Source of the DNA: Burkholderiaceae bacterium
Lineage (GTDB): Bacteria > Pseudomonadota > Gammaproteobacteria > Burkholderiales > Burkholderiaceae_C
DNA: 11,307 bases
Assembly (NCBI GenBank): GCA_017999135.1
Contig: JAGOBT010000060.1
Coordinates: 1 to 11,307, forward strand
Direction: 5' to 3'
A model generated the notes under the pieces. It did not search any database. It was not told the DNA's origin and saw only the letters and a list, made by a program, of their open reading frames with translations. This document shows positions 6,990 to 11,307 of the stretch, one piece after another. The position numbers were made by a program, and so were the translations under genes. Each line of letters opens with the position of its first letter. Within the stretch, counting starts at the first letter, position 1.

Positions 6990-8702
6990 ATGTCCACCTG
7001 GCGCACCCTGGCTGCCACCCCGTTCACCACCGAGAAGCGGCCCGCCACCGGCAGCCGTGGCATGGTGGTCACCAACCACCCGCTGGCGTCGGCCGCCGGG
7101 GCCGAGATGCTGGCCGCTGGCGGCAACGCGGTGGACGCGGCCGTGGCAGCGCTGTTCACGCTGACGGTGGTCGAGCCGATGATGGTCGGCATCTTGGGCG
7201 GCGGCTTTGCCAACATCCGCCTGGCCGACGGCACGCAGACCATCCTGGAAGGCCAGGGCCGCTGCCCGCAGGCGGTGGGCCCCACCACCTTCACGCCCGA
7301 CCCCGCCGCCGGCCCCGGCGAGCTGGATGCCGTGGGCCGCCGCAACAGCGTGGGCCGCGCCGCGGTGGCGGTGCCCGGCAACCTGATGGCCTGGTGCCAG
7401 ATGCTGCAGCGCCACGGCAGCCTGCCGCTGGCCGATGTGGTGGAGCCTGCCATCCGCCATGCCGAGCGCGGCTACGCCGCCACCGCCTACCTGGCCGACT
7501 GCGTGGCCGACTGTGCCGCCGATCTGGCGCTGGACCCGGAAATCGCCCGCGTCTTCCTGCCCGGCGGGCAGTTGCTGCAGGCCGGCCAGCGGGTGGTCAA
7601 CGGCGCCTATGCCGACACGCTGCGCGCCATCGTGCGTGAAGGCCCGGGCCTGCTGTACGGCGGCGCCCTGGGCCAGGCGCTGGCCGATGACATGCAGCGG
7701 CACGGCGCCTATCTGTCGCTGGACGACCTGCGCGGCTACCGCACCAACGAGATGGCGGTGCTGCGCAGCGCCTACCGCGGCTTCGAGATCACCGGCCCGC
7801 CGCCGCCTTGCGCCGGGCCGCTGCACATCGCGCAGATGCTCCACATCCTGGAAGGATTCGACACCGCGGGCACCGGCTTCGGCACGGTCGACGGGGTTCA
7901 CCGCCTGGCCGAGGTGTTGCGCATTGCCTTTACCGACCGCGCCGCCTGCACCGCCGACCCCGACTTCGTGCCGGTGCCGGTGGATGCGCTGCTGGACCGC
8001 GCCTATGCCGAGCGCCGCCGCGCCGCCATCGACCCGGCCCGCAGCCAGGCCTGGACGGCCGGGGTCGAGGCCGGGCCGCTGCGCGCCGCCGGCGGCAACG
8101 AGAGCGCCAACACCACCCATTTGACGGTGGCCGACCGCGACGGCCGCATCGTCTGCGCCACCCAGACCATCAACTCGCTGTTCGGCGCCCGCTACATGGT
8201 GCCGGGCTTCGGCGCGATTCCGAACAACTACCTGTACGTCTTCAACCCGCGGCCCGGGCTGGCCAATTCGCTGGCGCCGGGCAAGCGGGTCACGTCGTCG
8301 ATGGCACCGCTGATCGTGCTGAAGGACGGCCAGCCGCGCTTTGCGCTGGGCCTGCCGGGGGGCCTGCGCATCTTCCCGTCGGCGCTGCAGGCGGTGCTGA
8401 ACCTGATCGACCACGGCATGTCGCTGCAGGAGGCGGTGGAGGCGCCGCGGGTGTGGACGCAGGGCTTCGGGCTGGAACTGGAGCCGCACTTCCCGGATGC
8501 CGTGGCCGACGGCCTGGCGGCGCGCGGCCATGCCATCGAGCGGGTGCCCAATGTCGGCGGCGGCATGGGCGGTATCCAGTTCCATCCGGATGGCGACATG
8601 GAGGGCGCAGCCTGCTGGCGGGCCGACGGCACGCCGATTGGCGTGGGCGGCGGGTTTGCGCGGGCAGGCGTGCGCTTCCTTCCGGAGGCCCGTCGCCCCT
8701 GA
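6990..8702 (+). CDS. Gamma-glutamyltranspeptidase-family Ntn-hydrolase, probably not a glutathione enzyme
   Basis: A 570-aa precursor expected to self-cleave before Thr375 (NESAN|TTHLTV) into a large subunit and a 196-residue small subunit whose N-terminal Thr is the nucleophile. The family core is intact: TTH at 375-377, Asn395 (equivalent to E. coli Asn411), the Ser pair SSM at 436-438, and PGG at 456-458 for the oxyanion hole. By motif alignment, several gamma-glutamyl-recognition residues differ. The family RE pair after the DG turn (Arg114 in E. coli) falls at about Gln90-Gly91, Gln430 becomes Tyr414 and Asp433 becomes Val417. I therefore infer an amidase or acylase on another substrate. 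No signal peptide is visible (MSTWRTLAATPFTTEK), so it is probably cytoplasmic, unlike classical periplasmic GGT. A GAGGAG ribosome site (6974-6979) supports the start. It lies 25 bp after the flavoprotein gene and 105 bp before the NAD-binding protein gene. Confidence 0.92.
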   Translation: MSTWRTLAATPFTTEKRPATGSRGMVVTNHPLASAAGAEMLAAGGNAVDAAVAALFTLTVVEPMMVGILGGGFANIRLADGTQTILEGQGRCPQAVGPTTFTPDPAAGPGELDAVGRRNSVGRAAVAVPGNLMAWCQMLQRHGSLPLADVVEPAIRHAERGYAATAYLADCVADCAADLALDPEIARVFLPGGQLLQAGQRVVNGAYADTLRAIVREGPGLLYGGALGQALADDMQRHGAYLSLDDLRGYRTNEMAVLRSAYRGFEITGPPPPCAGPLHIAQMLHILEGFDTAGTGFGTVDGVHRLAEVLRIAFTDRAACTADPDFVPVPVDALLDRAYAERRRAAIDPARSQAWTAGVEAGPLRAAGGNESANTTHLTVADRDGRIVCATQTINSLFGARYMVPGFGAIPNNYLYVFNPRPGLANSLAPGKRVTSSMAPLIVLKDGQPRFALGLPGGLRIFPSALQAVLNLIDHGMSLQEAVEAPRVWTQGFGLELEPHFPDAVADGLAARGHAIERVPNVGGGMGGIQFHPDGDMEGAACWRADGTPIGVGGGFARAGVRFLPEARRP

Positions 8703-8794
8703 CGAGATCAGCGCCCCGCGGCTGACGCTGGGGTTGTCCCGAAGATGTCGACTCATCAACTCGTCATACCATCACGCCACCATACAACGGCTTT

Positions 8795-8800
8795 GGAAGG
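8795..8800 (+). promoter_or_regulatory. Ribosome site that selects the internal ATG of the NAD-binding protein
   Basis: GGAAGG lies 7 bp before the ATG at 8808. An in-frame ATG at 8745 lacks such a site and would add 21 non-conserved residues before the Rossmann motif, so the start is placed at 8808. Confidence 0.6.
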
Positions 8801-8807
8801 CGAGACG

Positions 8808-9638
8808 ATGACGAGCAAGATTGCGCTGTTCGGCGCGGGCGGCAAGATGGGAGTGCGCCTGTCGAAGAACCTGCAGGGGTCGGCCTACCAGGTGCGGCAT
8901 GTGGAGCCGGGCGAGGTCGGCCGGCGCCGCCTGCAGGACGAGCTGGGCATCCGCTGCGTGCCGGTCGCCGCAGCGTTGGATGGTGTCGACGTGGTCATCC
9001 TGGCCGTGCCCGACACCTTGATCGGCAAGCTCGCGGCCGAGATTGCGCCGCAGCTGCCCGCGGGCACCATGGTGATCACGCTGGATGCTGCCGCGCCCTT
9101 TGCCGGCCACCTGCCGCAGCGGCCCGACCTGGTGTACTTCGTCGCCCATCCCTGCCACCCCACCATCTTCAGCCCCGAGGTGCACACCCCCGGCGCCACC
9201 GACTACTTTGGCGGGGCCACCGCGCCGCAGTCCATCGTCAGCGCGCTGATGCAGGGCCCGGACGAGTCCTTTGCCCTGGGCGAGGCCATCGCCAAGACCA
9301 TCTACCAGCCGGTGCTGCGCTCCTACCGGGTGACGGTGGAACAGATGGCCCTGCTGGAGCCGGGCCTGTCGGAGACGGTGTGCGCCACCCTGCTGGACGT
9401 GATGCGCGAGGCCATGGACGAGGTGGTGGCCCGCGGCGTGCCGGCCGACTGCGCGCGCGACTTCCTGCTGGGCCACATGACCATCCTGGCGGCAGTGATC
9501 TTCAAGCAGATCCCCGGCCAGTTCTCCGATGCCTGCAACAAGGCCATCGTCAACGGCAAGCCGCGGCTGATGCGCGACGACTGGAAGCAGGTGTTCCAGC
9601 GCGACGAGATCGCCGAGAGCATCCGCCGCATCACCTGA
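8808..9638 (+). CDS. NAD(P)-binding dehydrogenase with phosphogluconate-dehydrogenase-like C-terminal domain (ApnO-like)
   Basis: A 276-aa cytoplasmic protein. The N-terminus is a Rossmann domain with ALFGAGGKMG (6-15), a beta-2 acid (HVEPGE, Glu33), and the VDVVILAVPDTLI strand-turn (60-72) seen in 6-phosphogluconate/ketol-acid reductoisomerase-type enzymes. A HPCHP motif (114-118) lies where the active-site loop is expected. The C-terminal half (about 140-276) is helical with conserved-looking segments (YRVTVEQMALLEPGLSET; FLLGHMTILAAVIFK; FSDACNKAIVNG). Proteins of this layout are usually labelled 'phosphogluconate dehydrogenase C-terminal domain' and, as I recall, include D-apionate oxidoisomerase (ApnO). 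Whether this one acts on apionate is not decidable here, as none of the later apiose-pathway enzymes are in view. Placed between the Ntn-hydrolase and the TRAP genes, it probably oxidises the imported or released acid. Confidence 0.85.
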   Translation: MTSKIALFGAGGKMGVRLSKNLQGSAYQVRHVEPGEVGRRRLQDELGIRCVPVAAALDGVDVVILAVPDTLIGKLAAEIAPQLPAGTMVITLDAAAPFAGHLPQRPDLVYFVAHPCHPTIFSPEVHTPGATDYFGGATAPQSIVSALMQGPDESFALGEAIAKTIYQPVLRSYRVTVEQMALLEPGLSETVCATLLDVMREAMDEVVARGVPADCARDFLLGHMTILAAVIFKQIPGQFSDACNKAIVNGKPRLMRDDWKQVFQRDEIAESIRRIT

Positions 9639-9723
9639 GCGGGCGCCGCCTTCCCCCCGATTCCAACGACGCGCTGCCGACCGCCGCGACGCGCGCCCAC
9701 CTTTCAACTTCTGGAGACAAGCC

Positions 9724-10704
9724 ATGCCGCAATCCACCTTCGCCCGTCTGTCCGCCCTGGCCGTGCTGGCCGCCACCGCACTGGCACCCGTTGCCGCGCA
9801 GACGGTGCTCAAGATCGGCTACACGCCAGTGCGCGATTCGCACTACGGCGTGGGTGCCGCCGTGTTCTGCGACGAGATCGCCAAGGGCACGGGCAACCGC
9901 TACAGCTGCCAGCACTTCCCCAACTCGGCCCTGGGCGGCGAACGTGAACAGATCGAGGCGGTGCAGCTCGGCACCCAGGACCTGACCAATGTCTCCACCG
10001 GCGCCTTGGGCAACTTCGTGCCCGAGGTCAAGATCGTCGACATCCCGTTCCTGTTCCGCGACTACGACCATGCGCGCAAGGTGCTCGACGGCGCCATCGG
10101 CCAGGACCTGCTGAAGAAGATGCAGGCCAAGGGCCTGATCGGCCTGGCCTGGGGTGAGAACGGCTTCCGCCACATGACCAACAACAAGCGGGCCATCCAC
10201 CAGGCGGCCGACGCATCGGGCCTGAAGATGCGCACCATGGAGAACAAGGTGCACATGGCCGGCTACAAGACTTTCGGCATCCTGCCCACGCCGATGGCCT
10301 TCCCCGAGCTGTTCACCGCGCTGCAGCAGGGCACGGTTGACGGCCAGGAGAACCCGATCCCGGTGATCCTGTCGGCGAAGTTCTCGCAGGTGCAGAAGCA
10401 CCTGTCGCTGACTGGCCATGTCTATTCGCCCGCGGTCATCCTGATCACGCCGAAGGTCTGGACCCAGCTGTCGGACGCCGACAAGAAGGTGTTCACCAGT
10501 GCCGCGGTGGCCGCCGCGGCGGCCCAGCGCAAGCGGGTCAACGACGACGAAGCCAGCGGCATCGCGCAGCTCAAGAAGGACGGCATGCAGGTGATCGAGA
10601 AGCCCGATGGCGAGAGCTTCCGCAAGGCGGTGGCGCCGGCCTATGCCGAATTCGCCAAGGAGTTCGGCGCCGACAAGATCGCGGCGATCCAGGCGGTCAG
10701 GTAA
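9724..10704 (+). CDS. dctP: TRAP transporter periplasmic substrate-binding protein DctP
   Basis: A 326-aa periplasmic receptor that captures an organic acid and delivers it to the DctQ/DctM membrane complex for sodium-driven uptake. The signal peptide is clear: FARLSALAVLAATALAPVAA with probable cleavage after Ala25 (VAA|QT). Family marks are the SALGGEREQIEAVQLGTQDL block (68-87), DIPFLFRDYDHA (106-117), GENGFRHMTNN with Arg149, GLKMRTMEN with Arg170 (the conserved carboxylate-binding arginine of TRAP receptors), and GTVDGQENP (203-211). Length is typical. Cys49 and Cys62 may form a periplasmic disulfide. A strong GGAGA site (9714-9718) precedes the start. The gene lies 85 bp after the dehydrogenase gene and 61 bp before dctQ. 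The substrate is presumably a carboxylate, but its identity cannot be read from the sequence. Confidence 0.96.
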   Translation: MPQSTFARLSALAVLAATALAPVAAQTVLKIGYTPVRDSHYGVGAAVFCDEIAKGTGNRYSCQHFPNSALGGEREQIEAVQLGTQDLTNVSTGALGNFVPEVKIVDIPFLFRDYDHARKVLDGAIGQDLLKKMQAKGLIGLAWGENGFRHMTNNKRAIHQAADASGLKMRTMENKVHMAGYKTFGILPTPMAFPELFTALQQGTVDGQENPIPVILSAKFSQVQKHLSLTGHVYSPAVILITPKVWTQLSDADKKVFTSAAVAAAAAQRKRVNDDEASGIAQLKKDGMQVIEKPDGESFRKAVAPAYAEFAKEFGADKIAAIQAVR

Positions 10705-10727
10705 GGCGGCCAGTCCGCTTCGAAACA

Positions 10728-10752
10728 CACCCGGGCGCGTGCGGCCCGGGTG
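10728..10752 (+). repeat. Intercistronic hairpin between dctP and dctQ
   Basis: A 9-bp perfect stem CACCCGGGC (10728-10736) / GCCCGGGTG (10744-10752) with a 7-nt loop occupies the dctP-dctQ gap. It starts 23 bp after the dctP stop and ends 3 bp before the AGGG ribosome site (10756-10759) of dctQ. There is no T-run, so full termination is unlikely. By analogy with other binding-protein transport operons it may shield the dctP 3' end from exonucleases or reduce dctQ translation, giving more receptor than membrane subunits. The role is inferred. Confidence 0.6.
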
Positions 10753-10765
10753 CACAGGGCCGCCC

Positions 10766-11257
10766 ATGCGCCACACCATCCTCACCCTCGACCGCTGGCT
10801 CACCAGCCTGGCCTGGACCCTGGCATGCCTGCTGCTGGCCGCCATCTCCGCCCTGGGCATGTGGCAGGTGGTGGCGCGCTTCGTGCTGTCGCAGCCCAGC
10901 ACCTGGACCGAGGAATCGATGCGCCGGCTGCTGATCTGGATGGTGATGCTGGGCACCGTGGTGGCCTTCCGCCGCGGCGCGCTGGTGTCGGTGGACCTGA
11001 TGCTGCGCACCGCCCGCGGCGCCTGGCTGACCACGGTGCGCTGGGTCATCACCACCACCGCACTGGCCTACCTGGCGGTGCTGGTGTGGTTCGGCATCGG
11101 CCTGGTGACGCGGGTGCGCTTCCAGACCTTTGCCAGCATGGAGCTGAGCATGGGCTGGGCCTATGCCGCGCTGCCGGTGGGTGCGGCGTTGGCGATGCTG
11201 GCGGTGGTGGCCCACCACCTGGCACCGATCAACGAAGAACTGGAAGCGGCCCAGTAG
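10766..11257 (+). CDS. dctQ: TRAP transporter small membrane subunit DctQ
   Basis: A 163-aa inner-membrane protein, the four-helix small subunit that partners DctM in tripartite ATP-independent periplasmic transport. Probable membrane segments are at about residues 14-38, 52-69, 90-113 and 128-150. The family motif after the first helix is present (STWTEESMRRLLIWMVMLGTVVAFRRG, residues 45-71). The start at 10766 follows AGGG at a 6-bp distance; longer readings of the frame overlap dctP with an Arg/Pro-rich sequence and are rejected. The length is normal. The gene ends 12 bp before the ATG of the large subunit. Confidence 0.94.
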   Translation: MRHTILTLDRWLTSLAWTLACLLLAAISALGMWQVVARFVLSQPSTWTEESMRRLLIWMVMLGTVVAFRRGALVSVDLMLRTARGAWLTTVRWVITTTALAYLAVLVWFGIGLVTRVRFQTFASMELSMGWAYAALPVGAALAMLAVVAHHLAPINEELEAAQ

Positions 11258-11269
11258 GCCGGCCCATCC

Positions 11270-11307
11270 ATGTCACTGACCCTGCTCGTCACGATGCTGC
11301 TGGCCTT
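11270..11307 (+). CDS. dctM: TRAP transporter large permease DctM, first 12 codons (3' end outside the window)
   Basis: An ATG at 11270 opens a hydrophobic frame (MSLTLLVTMLLA) that runs off the window. The 12-bp spacing after dctQ, the universal DctP-DctQ-DctM order and the hydrophobic start, as in DctM N-termini, support the call. No catalytic or transport motif is visible in so short a piece. Confidence 0.75.
   Translation, partial: MSLTLLVTMLLA

Noticed and set aside
8708..8725. Possible terminator stem TCAGC/GCTGA after the Ntn-hydrolase gene
   Set aside because: Only 5 bp of stem and no following T-run.
5501..8759. Two minus-strand frames of 650 and 705 codons opposite the flavoprotein and Ntn-hydrolase genes
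   Set aside because: Both are antisense to genes with clear catalytic motifs and consist of repetitive His/Gln/Gly/Arg-rich sequence.
9631..11058. 475-codon minus-strand frame opposite dctP and dctQ
   Set aside because: Antisense to complete TRAP genes, with no domain of its own.

Overview
The window is very GC-rich DNA with dense, strongly third-position-biased coding on both strands. The order glnA, DUF4124-type gene, ntrB, ntrC, a short conserved-hypothetical gene and an exonuclease III gene points to a betaproteobacterium of the order Burkholderiales, most like the Comamonadaceae/Sphaerotilaceae (Rubrivivax-Leptothrix) lineage. That placement rests on protein style and gene order, not on any marker gene.

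Region 1 (1-3880, + strand) is the nitrogen-control locus. It holds the 3' end of glutamine synthetase (glnA) with its adenylylation tyrosine, a textbook rho-independent terminator, a small secreted DUF4124-like protein, then the two-component pair NtrB (glnL) and NtrC (glnG). NtrB senses the PII/nitrogen state and phosphorylates NtrC, which activates sigma-54 promoters, classically including glnA's own. The DUF4124-like gene lies 21 bp before ntrB and is probably cotranscribed with it.

Region 2 (3888-5458, - strand) holds an unrecognised 225-aa proline/arginine-rich protein and, upstream of it, exodeoxyribonuclease III. Two long perfect inverted repeats flank the hypothetical gene. One sits at the convergent junction with ntrC and overlaps the hypothetical gene's stop codon. 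The other lies between the exonuclease gene and the hypothetical gene.

Region 3 (5546-11307, + strand) is the accessory part. It contains a two-Rossmann FAD/NAD(P) flavoprotein of unknown substrate, a gamma-glutamyltranspeptidase-family Ntn-hydrolase, an NAD-binding protein with a phosphogluconate-dehydrogenase-like C-terminal region (possibly related to D-apionate oxidoisomerase), and a DctP-DctQ-DctM TRAP transporter whose last gene runs off the window. The Ntn-hydrolase keeps the catalytic machinery but has lost residues that recognise the gamma-glutamyl group. The layout suggests import of an organic acid by the TRAP system followed by cytoplasmic hydrolysis and oxidation. No regulator lies in the window and the substrate cannot be named from sequence. 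This cluster is the best candidate for an undescribed catabolic system here. There is no tRNA, rRNA, CRISPR array, insertion sequence or prophage signal. No gap between genes exceeds about 120 bp.
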